Assembly (NCBI GenBank): GCA_037954665.1
Contig: JBBMOL010000147.1
Coordinates: forward strand, 1,178,001 to 1,242,000
Length of the DNA: 64,000 nt
Direction: 5' to 3'
Source: Laguncularia racemosa
Lineage: Eukaryota > Streptophyta > Magnoliopsida > Myrtales > Combretaceae
A program made the translations under genes and the position numbers. The notes below the pieces were generated by a model. That model was not told the DNA's origin. It did no database searches and saw nothing but the letters and a program-made list of their open reading frames with translations. Position 1 is the stretch's first letter. The number at the start of each line of letters is the position of its first letter. This document shows positions 11,886-23,944 of this stretch, piece after piece.

Positions 11886-11903
11886 TCCCCAGCGGAGTCG
11901 CCA
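11886..11903 (-). other. Primer binding site of the Ogre element
   Basis: Minus strand reads TGGCGACTCCGCTGGGGA, three bases inside the 5' LTR edge. It starts with TGG, complementary to a tRNA CCA end. Ogre elements are reported to use tRNA-Arg; I cannot confirm the tRNA without a search. Confidence 0.8.
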
Positions 11904-12953
11904 TCCTGTCAAGTCTAATTTTTTATTTCCCATTCCTAATCCGATCTATACTAGACCCTATGCTCATCTAATGTAGACTCTCGACTTGAGTTAGGAATTT
12001 TGTTTTATTTTGGAGTCGCCACCCAACTGTAATTGGGAAAGATTAAATTAGGACTAATTGAGCATATCAATCCTAATTTGGACCACTGGTCAGCATAATT
12101 TCCTCTTTTCGTCTTTGTGAAAAGAGGAAATGGAAAACCAAAGTTTTTGGGTTCGGAGGCTAACCTATTAAAACCCTAAGGTTACCACCTTAATCTCCTA
12201 AAATCTAAACCTTATTCGAAATGTCTTTTATTTATTTATTTTGTTGTCTTTTTATTTTGTTTTTGAATAACCTATTACGAGAAGATGATTTTTATTCCTT
12301 TTTAGGGTTGTCCCAAATGGGTGCTTACGTACCTACTATTCAGGATCAAACATACCGTAGTTCGTTTTTCCTGAAAACTTTTAATGTGTTGGTGATTTTT
12401 AATTATGAAATTTCTTTTGATTTACGTTTTTATCATTTTAGTATTTTTTCTAAAAATCTAAGCCTAAACTTGATCATTTGATTTTTTTTAAATTTTTTTT
12501 TTAAAATCAATTTTGGATTTATTTAAGAAAATGATTTTTCTAAGTGATAAAAATTTCATTTCTCTATTTTTTGACCCATTTCTAATATTATAATTTTTAT
12601 TGATTTTTATTAATTTTATTACTTTTTCTTAATTTTTGTTAATTTTTTATAATTTTTATTGAGAAATTTTCTCCTATATTATTTATCTATCCTATTCTAA
12701 AATCTAAATTTTTATTATTTTTCTAATATTTTTTTCTATCATTTTCTTTATATATTTTCACATTTTTATTATTTATTATTATAATTATTATTTTTATTTT
12801 ATTATTCATCCTAAATTAAATCCTAAAAAAAAATAATCTAAATTCCAACATTTTTTTGCTATTTTTGAATTATAAATAAGAAATAAGTAAATAAATAAAT
12901 TCGAAATAAATAAAATAGATAAATAAATAAATAAATAAATATAAGAAAATCCG

Positions 12954-12962
12954 ACTTACCTG
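12954..12962 (-). promoter_or_regulatory. Consensus 5' splice site in 5' LTR
   Basis: Minus strand CAGGTAAGT preceded by GGATC, in the transcribed part of the LTR about 300 bp after the TATA box. Conserved in the other LTR. Confidence 0.6.
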
Positions 12963-13257
12963 GATCCGGGTCGGTACGCGGGTCGGGTTGGATCAGGTCG
13001 AAGCGGGTCGGGTCGGTCACGGCGCTTGGAGCTTTCTCGTCGGTGGTGTTTCAGCGGCTTTCGACGGCGTTTAAAGGCGGCTTCCAAGCTTTTAAGGAAT
13101 GGGGAACTCAACCGTGGCGGTGGTTTTCTTCAAGATCGCCTCCAAATGGTGGTTTCGAGCTTGATCGGCGGTCGTGGGTTGAAGAATTCCAGCGAGGCTT
13201 CGATTTCTCTCTTTTTCTCACCTTTGATCCGTGTTCTTGCTTGCTGCCTTCGATTCT

Positions 13258-13265
13258 TATTTATA
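13258..13265 (-). promoter_or_regulatory. TATA box of the 5' LTR
   Basis: Minus strand TCTATAAATAAG. It lies about 700 bp into the LTR and about 250 bp downstream of the G-boxes, suitably placed for transcription of the element. Confidence 0.65.
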
Positions 13266-13509
13266 GACGCTCGAAAACTCTTCTGGATAAGCTCAAATCC
13301 TTGATTTGAATAAATCCGAATTTTTCCGTTTTTTAGATTTGATTTTATCCAACAAATTTGATGTCGATTCGTTGTAATCTTGTGATTTATCTAGATAATT
13401 CGGTTTTAGATTGATCAAAATCCAAAAAGATTTGAGGAAATTTAGCATTTTTGGCCTCGTCGGACCTCTATCGGATTTTTCTCCAGCTAGACTCGAGGAA
13501 GAAGACAAT

Positions 13510-13558
13510 CACGTGTGAGGCACGTGTCTTCTCTTGGCCAATCGCATGCTGCCACGTG
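13510..13558 (-). promoter_or_regulatory. Three G-boxes in 5' LTR U3
   Basis: CACGTG at 13,510-13,515, 13,521-13,526 and 13,553-13,558, with CCAAT between the last two. All three cores are kept in both LTRs although the sequence around them has changed. Confidence 0.65.
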
Positions 13559-13597
13559 GCAGCTCCAGGGAAATGGAAGAAAAAATTTTCTAAGCGC

Positions 13598-13676
13598 ACG
13601 CGGGGGGATTCAAACTCGGGACCTCAGGCTCTCTCACACGTTCCAGGTGCACACACGAGCCAGCTGAGCTGGCCCA
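13598..13676 (-). other. tRNA-like sequence in 5' LTR
   Basis: Counterpart of 1,243-1,323. The A-box-like CAGCTCAGCTGG is identical; the B-box-like part reads GTTTGAATCC, one base from the left copy. It lies upstream of the G-boxes and TATA box in element orientation. Confidence 0.5.
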
Positions 13677-13963
13677 GATCTCGGTTTTTTTTATATTACG
13701 CAAATTGTATATATGCGATGCAATTTTTTTATTATTTTTGTATTTTTTGAAATTTCAAAAATTTGTAAAAATTATTTAACCCATTTTATTGCCATTTCTG
13801 TAATTATTTTTCAAAATTGATGTATTGTTCCTATTTATTTTATTTTTTGAATATTTTTCCTATTTTTGCTAAATTGGAGAAAAAATAGAAAAAATTGGAG
13901 AAAATGGTAATTATCTATTGTTAATTATTACTGATCATTAGGGGCAAAAATGGGGTGTTTACA

Positions 13964-16900
13964 CTTTCAGGAAAAAAAAATTCCACACACCATGAATAAA
14001 TTGAAAAAAAAAAAAATAGCAACAAGTCCAATCCCACTTAACAAGTATGTAGGCACTCATTGGGTAACTTCAAAAATTAAAAATTTTATTTTTTTTCCTT
14101 ATAAATAAATAAATTACTTTATCTTATCTTTATTCTAATTCTTAGATAAAAAGGGTATTTAAAAAAGGTAAACTTTGAATTGGAAGGTTTAGGTGGTAAC
14201 TATTAGGTTTTAATAAGTTAGTCACTAAGTTCAAAACTTTAGTTTTCTGAAAACATTTTTTTTTTTCAAAAAATTTTCTCTATAGATTAGTGATTAAGTT
14301 AGAAACAATTTCTCTAATCAATTCTAACTTACCATTTTCTTTCCCGATATTATCGAGTGGCAACTCCAAATGTTTTTTAAAAAAAAATCAACTAAAATTT
14401 TTTCTTAATTCCTAGTTGAAGGTTCATATTAAATAGGTATAGAGTTTAATATGAATTAGGTTAAGGAAAACCGAAATTTAGGCTTGACATATATATATAA
14501 TCTATGTTGAGCACCTATATATTTATAACTTGACTCTATATATAAATATAACAAATGTTACATCAAAAGCCTAAAGAAAGAGAGGTAAAAAAGTGATCAA
14601 GAAATTACACATTTTATATTTTAGAATGAAAAAGTGAAATAACTTTTGTTTTTTTTCAAAATAATTCAAGTAGGGGTCATCTGAGAAAACAATATAAATT
14701 TAAATATATTTAAAATATTATTATTATTAATAAATGGGTTCATGGATTAAACTCAAAACCTATTTAATAAACAAAATTTTGAATGGTCTTCATGTCATAT
14801 TTGAATTTGGATATGAATTTTAACGTTTTGTTTTAAGATTTGACCCATTTATTATTCATATCAATTTTTATCAATACGAATCAATTTATAATCGTATCAT
14901 ATTGAGGATCACGAATCCTTCAATTGTTAGCCTTATGTAAAAGGTAGGTGCTTCCTTGAAGTGAAGTCCCCATCTATCAGCACTCTAGTGTTTATAAAAG
15001 AAAAACCTGTATTTTGAATCATTTATAAATATGTTATTTGTATTTTATTTTTTTGATAAAAAGATGATTTGTATTTTTTAATTTTTTTATAAATAATAAA
15101 ATAATGACACATGTTAAAATTTTATGGGCTAGTAAATAATTAATGAGATAAAATAATATTAGTAAATTATATAATTTAATAAAAAATAAAAAATGCAGAA
15201 AATAAAAAAATAAAAAATGGAATATTGATAGGTGTCATTATTCATTATTTATATAAAATCTGAACACATAGGTAGCTTTTTTGTTAAAAAAACAAAATAT
15301 AAGTAATTTATTTGTAAATGACCCAAAACACATCGCATTTTTATAATTTACTCTTTTCTCAATTGGTTCATTTCAATGATTTAAGTTGGAAATAATAGAG
15401 CAAAGAGCTATAATGTTCAAAACAATTAATGTAAGAAAATTAGAGTAATTCACGGACAATGAAATTAAGAACAATAACAAGAAAATGAACAATCCTAAGT
15501 ATATCCACCAAGAACATGTGGAAAAATCAATCTAAAATGCACTAATGTAACATTAATTATGCTATTAGGGTTGTAGAGTATTATTAAAACATGTAGAAAC
15601 TAATAGTTAATTAAAAAATGGATTGCTTGATTTATCACATGAGACCGTTTATAGCAACTAGGCCTAAGCAACAATCGTCCACTTTGTTGAAGTGGATCTC
15701 GAGGGAACTTTTCCACACTAAGGACACTTCGTTTGATTCCCTTGAAGGGAGTTTGGATGAAGTTCCTTACTCTTTCAAAGGGTACGTTTTGTTCAATTTC
15801 ATTTAAATGCTAGACTTGGATATTTAGATAACTATTTTATTTCTTAAAACTTTTCTCCTTTTTTTAACTTGTTGTCCTCCTTGTTAATATTAGTACTTTG
15901 TCTAATTCGAGCCACCGTTTTAGGAAAATTTTCACCCACAGTTCCAACAAAATACATTGTAATACATACAAAAACTATAGGTTAAATAAATCTTCATTCT
16001 AATTAATTATGTTTAGCCTTAGTAGCTAAGACTAGACATTAGATTGGTTCAAAACTGGCTCGAAATCGCTGGGTCACGAGTCGGGATAATAGTGACTTGG
16101 AATCAGCCCTTGGTGGGAAGAGTTGTGGAGGTTCACAAGAACCATCAGGTCACAAGTTGATTGTAAACTAGCTCGATTTTTTTTTTTTTTTAAAAAAATT
16201 GATTTACTTACTAAACCTATCGGTTTGATAAGCTTAGCAGGTAAACCGCTTTAGACCCACCAAACAAATAAATTCATTGATGGACTGAACTACCCACCAG
16301 TGTGTTTTTGTTCCACACTTCACGACCCAATTGTCGTACTTTACGAAGCTTCCAAGCCCTGTGCCTGGCCGACCCAGCTTTAGTACGTGCCTATATTGGG
16401 TAGGTCAACGTGCCACTGTTGGCTCACAGCCCGCATCGAATTGGAACATTGATCCTGGTGCGGTTCTTTCTTGTGAAAAACATTTGCTGAGTTAAACAAT
16501 AATTCTTAACGGCGGCTCATAAATAGAATATTTCCCTCATTCTCAAAATATAAAAACAAAGAAATTAGACAAAAAAATAATTACGAAATCGGTAAATTTA
16601 CGGCGATGGTTGATTATTCACATGTTAGAAATACACGCAATTAAATGTCTATTAATTTTAGCTGCTCAATTGGAAAAAAAATATCTAAAAATATTCATAT
16701 TAAAATGAATATTCATGATGAGGTTTTATGATGGACTCTGAAAATGCTTTCGTCTGTTTACTTATAAATGGAATTAAAATGAAATTACAAAGTTATTTTT
16801 TGAAAATGATTATTGCTAATAATACTCCAAAAATTTATATTTCGATGTTTACTTGTTATAAATTTTTATTGTAAGAAACATTTATTTTAATGTTTATTTT

Positions 16901-17523
16901 ATTTTATTAATTATATCATTAAATTAAAAATATGGTTAAAAATATCAATATGTCCTTATTTAGTTATTATGGAATATACTAATAATTATTCGTTAGGGCA
17001 TGATTGTCCATCATATAAATATTTTATTTCTAGTGGAGAGGGAATAATAAATATCATTTTATTGAAGATAATAACTATTTTGAGTAGAAAAAGAATAGAA
17101 AAATTACTTAAAACAAAAATTTCCAAACTCATTTGCAAATAAATAAGGTAATAAAAACTATTATGATAATAACTATTATATTCCTTCTCCATTATCCCTA
17201 GGTAAACGCTTCTTAATGTTTCTCTCACTTTCTTTCTTTTTTTAAAAAAAAAAAAAATTATTTTGGAGTCCATTCTTTAGAAGAATCCACTAAAATAATG
17301 CAAATTTAAAATTTTTTTTCACAAAATAAGGTACTCAGGGAAGTTATTCCAAAAAAATGGTGTGAAGTTGTGGACCCAAAACACACCTTCAATTGTACCA
17401 ACAACTTGAATGTGTGGACATAGTTTACGACTTCAATAATTTGCTTAATTTTTTAAATAAATTTTAAATCAATATTTATAATTTTTAAAATTATGATTTT
17501 TTTTGCTATTCCTATGTGAACTT
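13964..17523 (+). repeat. Duplicated unit, copy 1, right piece
   Basis: Aligns with 20,410-23,944 at high identity with small indels. Similarity ends at TATGTGAA in both copies. The best conserved stretches are about 15,360-15,830 and 16,020-16,720. Parts of 16,410-17,230 also match a shorter copy at 30,513-30,700. Apart from one small ORF no gene is evident. Confidence 0.9.
15618..15806 (+). other. Small conserved ORF in duplicated unit (62 aa)
   Basis: Codes for MDCLIYHMRPFIATRPKQQS and continues to 62 residues. The counterpart at 22,067-22,255 differs at two residues. I do not recognise the protein. AAAGGGTACGT near 15,777-15,787 could be a splice donor, so this may be an exon remnant. 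The DNA around it is equally conserved, so protein-level selection is not shown. Confidence 0.2.
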
Positions 17524-17819
17524 TTAATTTATTTTAAGAAAAAAAAAATTAATTTGAGAAAACTTATCATTGGAAAATTTTTTTAATGAAAAATCATGCG
17601 AAGAAATCATAAATAAACTTTGTGGAAAGAATTATAAAAAAAATCTTAGAAACAATTATTTAAAAAATGTAAAAGCATAGATATAAAAATAGAAAAAAAA
17701 TAATTTATTAGACAATGTTAATAAACTTATCAATTTTAGATAGTCACAAATTTCGATGAAAGATTTATATATCAAATAAATAAAAAAAATAGTTTCTTAT
17801 CTCTTATTATTCCTTTTCT
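17524..17819. other. AT-rich stretch, no feature seen
   Basis: Poly-A/T-rich sequence after the end of unit copy 1. It loosely resembles the AT-rich foldback arms near 32,300-32,400 but no gene or clear element edge is visible. Confidence 0.4.
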
Positions 17820-19150
17820 TAGTGAACTGTCTTACCAGCCAGGAAAATGCATTTGTAGGCTCTCTTGATGGCTTTGAATGTGGTGTAGGAAGAGCTTGTG
17901 ACTTCTATGTTGGATGGTGCTAAAGGGCATCGTTGACATCACAGGGAGTTACTGGACTTCAATTTGTAGCTCATTGCGTAGATTCACCCTGATACATTGG
18001 TTGCTTACAAAATGTCTCTTTTGTAGAGCAGCTAGTGTAGGGACAGGATCACTGATAGAATGACTATGTGATGTGACGTATGTGCTAGGCATTGGGGCTG
18101 AGTTGCTGTCCATCACATCAGCATCTAATTGGAATTATTGGTCCTGCACTGGATATTCCTATGCCTCAGCCCAGTTTCAATGTCGTCTACATCTCATGGC
18201 CTTACGGCGCACGGGAATCGACTGTTGTTGTTGCCACACATCAACAAGTTATGCCTTTACCTTAACCTCCACCCCATGATCCTAGTGAGCTTGCAGGTAC
18301 AGCGTTACCTCAAGACCATGATCAGCTAAAGTAACAGCCGTGTCATGATTTGAAGATAGGTGGATTTGTCATAACGTATTAGCCTATATGTTACAATGGA
18401 CCGTAAGCTGAATAAGTATTAGATACTCAATGAATCACCCAACTAGTGTTGATGTTGTACTTACCAGATGTCCAAGAACCGATCCTATGCATCCTATATA
18501 TTGATGGTTGATAGATCTGTACCACCTCTTGTATCTTTATTGCATGCTACAAGGGCCCTCCATGTATACCAACCAGGCTAAATGTTCGTCCCATAAGGAA
18601 ATGTATAGTGCATGCTGTATCGACCAATCTATATCAATCCTCCCATGCAGGTTGATCTGATGGAGCTCTAGCTATGTATTCACATCTTGTAGAATATGTT
18701 GAAAACCCTCAAACTGCCTAGCAACACAATCGGGGAAATGCTACTTGGCTATGTGGAAACATACGAGTGGCACTTAAGTAGTCCAAATGTGTTTGCATAC
18801 TTTATAAAAGGGTGGTAAGATATGAATCAAATTGCCTGCATACGACTCCCACTTGACTTAAAGGGGAGTAAGTAAGATTTAAGGTATATGATGCAAATGA
18901 TGAAATGAAAAAGTGAAAAATGTTAAGGAAATACTTACTCATCATTTTGCTTGTCGTGAGCATCTCGATAAGCCCCAGCAACATGGGTGGGGTGATATTG
19001 TGTATCAAGCCTCGTCCTCTAACGTACGACTAATGGACCTTCAACCTTTATAATAAGTCTGTGCCGGCTCATGAGTGCTATGTGTGGGCATCTATCCTAT
19101 GCCCAAATCTGTAGGAATATGACTACCTTTCTAGTCTCATAAGCTGATGA
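17820..19150 (-). pseudogene. Plant-mobile-domain-like protein remnant (minus)
   Basis: Minus-strand translation in broken frames gives pieces such as GAYRDAHDKQNDE, IAKWHFPDCVARQFEGFQ and IDIDWSIQHALYISLWDEH. This order (position, W/H-rich centre, then D-W-x-x-x-H) resembles the plant mobile domain family found in transposons and in MAIN-like and phosphatase-7 long-form-like proteins. Many stops and shifts, no intact ORF. The IDWSIQH segment is matched in the opposite orientation at 23,945-24,010. Confidence 0.45.
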
Positions 19151-22100
19151 ACCAAGTTTAACATTTAAAACTGGTTTAGGCCGTTTAGTAAAAATTAATA
19201 ATTATCAATGTATTAAAGGTAGAGAACGAAAGTTAGTTTGGTTGGAATCACTCATATCCCTACGGCCATGAAGTTAGGAGTTTGATCTATAGAAAAACCA
19301 TGTGTCAATGACATCATCATCTTCAACCTTATTACCCTTCATTAATGTAGAGCACTTTCCATGCTTTGCATTGGTTCCGAAATTTTGTCTAAATTTATTC
19401 GATTACATGGACAAAATTGGGCTTTAATTTAGGAGAGAAAAAAAAAATAAAGAAAATTAGCACCGCATCAAAAACCTATTAATGCAATTCTTCAAATTTA
19501 TTGCATTTCATCACACCTTCCATGCATGGTTTGATCTTGAACATTATGAAAGGGACTCTAAGCTTCACATTTAGGCATCAAGCAATACTCAAAACTCATC
19601 CTCCAAACTTAAACTTGAGCTTTCTCACTCTAACCCCTCTCAAACTTCTTTCTAAAAAATATTCGTCTACACTTAACCATGAAGCATAAGACCACTAACA
19701 CTAGCTTTTTGGTGCTCTCAACTCTAAAAAATTACCCACTTTTCACTACAAAACATCCTTGACAACCCCAACCAACCACTATAAGCCGATCGTTGACCAC
19801 TATTGATAAAACCTTCGTCACTACTTTGTCTGTTGCCAAATGAACACCACCACACAATGGAGTCCATTGAGCTAGGCTAGTTCGACTCAGCTCTAGCCAC
19901 TAGTGATTGCTAGCGCATCTCCAAGCACCACCTTATTTCATGTGCTACAAGTAAGACGATTGTAGATTTTTTTTTCGTTTTATCAAATAATAAATAAAAA
20001 AGATATTAATAAAAAAATAAAAGTATTAATAATAAATAGAAGTTTTTTTTTCCTTTCATTTTCTTCTTTTCTTTCTCTTCTTTTTATAAAATGTGCATAT
20101 ATATATAAATAAATAATAAATAAAAGGAATAAAAAATTTGGAAAAATTAAAAAAAAATGATGATGAAAAATAAAAGAAAATGAAAAGGATTTTTTAAAAG
20201 AAATTTTATGTAGAATAACAATAAAAATTAAATATAAATAATAAAATAAAAAAGGAAAAAGATTAACAAAGAAAATAATTTTTTTTAATAAGAGGAATTT
20301 TCAAAAAGTTTTAAGTTATTCCAAAAGCTTCTACAATAAATTTAGGGTTTATTCTTTAGACTTTTAATTGAACAAAGAAAAAGAAGTAATAGACTTAACA
20401 TTTCAAGTTACTTTCAGGGAAAAAAAAGAAAAAAAATTCCATACACCATGAATAAATTGAAAAAAAAAAAAGCAGCAAGTCTAATCCCACTTAACAGGTA
20501 TGTAGGCACTCATGGGGCAACTTCAAAAATTAAAAAAATTATTTTTTTCCTTATAAATAAATAAATTACTTTATCTTATCTTTATTCTAATTGTCAAATA
20601 AAAAGGGTATTTAAAAAAGGTAAACTTTAAATTGAAAGGTTTAGGTGGTAACCATTAGGTTTTAATAAGTTAGTCACTAAGTCCAAAACTTTAGTTTTTT
20701 GAAAAAAAAAAAATTCAAAACATTTTCCTTATAAATTAGTGATTAAGTTAGAAACAATTTGTCTAATCAATTCTAACTTACCATTTTCTTTCTTGATATT
20801 ATCGAGTGGCAACTCCAAATGTTTTTAAAAAATACAATCAACCAAAATTTTTTCTTAATTCCTAGTTGAAGGCTCATATTAAATAGGTGTAAAGTTTAAT
20901 ATAAATTAGGTTAAGGAAAACCGAAATTTAGGCTTGACATATATATATAATCTATGTTGAGCACCTATATATTTATAACATGACTCTATATATAAATATA
21001 ACAAATGTTACATTAAAAGACTAAAGAAAGAGAGGTAGACAAGTGATCAAGAAATTACACATTTTATATATTAGAATGAAAAAGTGAAATAAATTTTGTT
21101 GTTTTTCAAAATAATTCAAGTAGGGGTCATCAAAGAAAACAATATAAATTTAAATATATTTAAAATACTATTATTATTAATAAATGGGTTCAAGGATCAA
21201 ACTCAAAACCTATTTAATAAACAAATTTTTTAATGGTCTACATGTCAGATTTGAATTTGGATATGAATTTTAACGTTTTGTTTTAAGATTGGACCCATTC
21301 ATTATTCATATCAATTTTTACCAATACGAATCAATTTATAATCATATCGTATTGCGGATCACGAATCCTTCAATCGTTAGCCTTATGTAAAAGGTAGGTG
21401 CTTCCTTGAAGTGAAGTCCTCATCTATCAGTACTCTAGTGTTTATAAAAGAAAAACCTGTATTTTGAATCATTTATAAATATGTTATTTGTATTTTTTTT
21501 TTATAAAAAGATGATTTGTATTTTTTAATTTTCTATGAATAATAAATAATGACACATGTTAAAATTTTATTGGTTAGTAAATAATTAATGAGAAAAAATA
21601 CGATTAGTAAATTATATAATTTAATAAAAAAATAAAAAATACAGAAAATAAAAAAATAAAAAGGGAATATTGATAGGTGTCATTATTCATTTTTTTATAT
21701 AAAATCTAAACGCATAGGTTGCTTTTTTTGTTAAAAAAACAAAATATAAGTAATTTATTTGTAAATGACCCAAAACACATGTCATATTTTTATAATTTAC
21801 TCTTTTCTCAATTGGTTCATTTCAATGATTTAAGTTGGAAATAATAGAGCAAAGAGCTATAATGTTCAAAACAATTAATGTAAGAAAATTAGAGTAATTC
21901 ACGGACAATGAAATTAAGAACAATAACAAGAAAATGAACAATCCTAAGTATATCCACCAAGAACATGTGGAAAAATCAATCTAAAATGCACTAATGTAAC
22001 ATTAATTATGCTATTAGGGTTGTAGAGTATTATTAAAACATGTAGAAACTAATAGTTAATTAAAAAATGGATTGCTTGATTTATCACATGAGACCGTTTA

Positions 22101-23944
22101 TAGCAACTAGACCTAAGCAACAATCGTCCACTTTGTCGAAGTGGATCTCGAGGGAACTTTTCCACACTAAGGACACTTCGTTTGATTCCCTTGAAGGGAT
22201 TTTGGATGAAGTTCCTTACTCTTTCAAAGGGTACGTTTTGTTCAATTTCATTTAAATGCTAGACTTGGATATTCAGATAGCTATTTTATTTCTTAAAAAT
22301 TCTCTCATTTTTTTAGCTTGTTCTCCTCGTTAATCTTAGTACTTTGTCTAATTCGAGCCACCATTTTAGGAAAATTTTCACCCACAGTTCCAACAAAATA
22401 CATCGTAATACATACAAAAACTATAGGTTAAATAAATCTTCATATTAAAACTAATTAATTATGTTTATCCTTAGTAGCTAAGACTAGACATTAGATTGGT
22501 TCAAAACTGGCTTGAAATCGCTAGGTCACGAGTCGGGATAATAGTGACTTGGAATCAGCCCTTGGTGGGAAGAGTTGTGGAGGTTCACAAGAACCAGCAG
22601 GTCACAAGTTGATTATAAACTAGCTCGATTTTTTCTTTTAAAAAAAAAATTGATTTACTTACTAAACCTATCGGTTTGATAAGCTTAGCAGGTAAACCGC
22701 TTTAGACCCACCAAACAAATAAATTCATTGATGGACTGAACTACCCACCAGTGTGTTTTTGTTCCACACTTCACGACCCAATTGTCGTACTTTACGAAGC
22801 TTCCAAGCCCTGTGCCTGGCCGACCCAGCTTTAGTACGTGCCTATATTGGGTAGGTCAACGTGCCACTGTTGGCTCACAGCCCGCATCGAATTGGAACAT
22901 TGATCCTGGTGCGGTTCTTTCTTGTGAAAAACATTTTCTGAGTTAAACAATAATTCTTAACGGCGGCTCATAAATAGAATATTTCCCTCATTCTCAAAAT
23001 ATAAAAACAAAGAAATTAGACAAAAAAATAATTACGAAATCGGTAAATTTACGGCGATGGTTGATTATTCACATGTTAGAAATACACGCAATTAAATGTC
23101 TATTAATTTTAGCTGCTCAATTGGAAAAAAAAAATCTAAAAATATTCATATTAAAATGAATATTCATGATGAGGTTTTATGATGGACTCTGAAAATGCTT
23201 TCGTCTGTTTACTTATAAATGGAATTAAAAAGAAATTGTTAAGTTATTTTTTGAAAATGTCTATTGCTAATAATACTCCAAAAAATTATATTTTGATGTC
23301 TACTTCTTATAAATTTTTATTGTAAGAAACATTTATTTTAAAGCTTATTTTTTTATTAATTATATCATTAAAATTAAAAATATGGCTAAAAATACCAATA
23401 TGTCCTTATTTAGTTATTATGGAATATAACTAATAATTATTTGTTAGGGCATGATTGTCCATCATATAAATATTTTATTTCTAGTGGAGAGGGAATAATA
23501 AATATCATTTTATTGAAGATAATAACTATTTTGAGTTGAAAAGGAATAGAAAAATTACTTAAAACAAAGATTTTTGAACTCATTTGCAAATAAATAAGGT
23601 AATAAAAACTATTATGATAATAACTATTATATTCCTTCTCCATTATCCCTACATAAACGCTTCTTAATGTTTCTCTCTCTTTCTTTTTTTTAAAAAAAAA
23701 AATTATTTTGGAGTTGAAACTTTAGAGAAATCCACTAAAATAATGCAAATTTAAAAAAAAATTCACAAAATAAGGTACTCAAGGAAGTTATTCCAAAAAA
23801 AGGGAGTGAAGTTGAGGACCAAAAACACACATTCAATTGTACCAACAACTTGAAGGTGTGGACATAGTCTATGGCTTCAATAATTTGCTGAATTTTTTAA
23901 ATAAATTTTAAAATTATGATTTTTTTTTGCTATTCGTATGTGAA
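19151..23944 (+). repeat. Duplicated unit, copy 2 (uninterrupted, 4.8 kb)
   Basis: Contains both pieces of copy 1 plus 19,509-20,408, which copy 1 lacks. It therefore shows the sequence before the Ogre insertion and the associated deletion. The 0.9 kb extra part holds AT-rich sequence and a stretch (19,700-19,950) of higher GC with no convincing ORF. Confidence 0.9.
22067..22255 (+). other. Small conserved ORF, second copy (62 aa)
   Basis: Same ORF as at 15,618 with Leu-to-Ser and Ser-to-Ile changes. Function unknown; may be non-coding. Confidence 0.2.

Larger units (their letters stand above)
385..13963 (-). mobile_element. Ogre/Tat-type Ty3-gypsy LTR retrotransposon, decayed
   Basis: Element read on the minus strand, so its 5' LTR is on the right (11,907-13,963) and its 3' LTR on the left (385-1,606, truncated). 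Order from 5': LTR, primer site, extra ORF1, gag, protease, intron, RT, RNase H, second RNase H, integrase, repeat-rich 3' untranslated region, polypurine tract, LTR. The ORF ahead of gag, the additional RNase H domain, the intron between protease and RT and the long LTRs are together hallmarks of the Tat/Ogre lineage. All reading frames carry stops or frameshifts, the protease motif reads DNRSS and the RT motif YVND, so it cannot be autonomous now. The right junction is clean; the left end was lost in a deletion. Confidence 0.93.
11907..13963 (-). repeat. 5' LTR of the Ogre element, complete (2,057 bp)
   Basis: Starts TGTC and ends TACA on the plus strand; in element orientation it begins TGTAAACACC. 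The outer edge at 13,963 abuts CTTTCAGG, which in the second copy of the host unit follows AAGTTA at about 20,410, so the insertion edge is exact. The 11,907-12,730 part, absent from the left LTR, is very AT-rich. Confidence 0.92.

Noticed and set aside
16986..17273. Minus-strand 95-codon ORF (related ORF at 23,437-23,643)
   Set aside because: Low-complexity AT-driven frame starting in a poly-Lys stretch; the copies differ in length and no protein family is recognisable.
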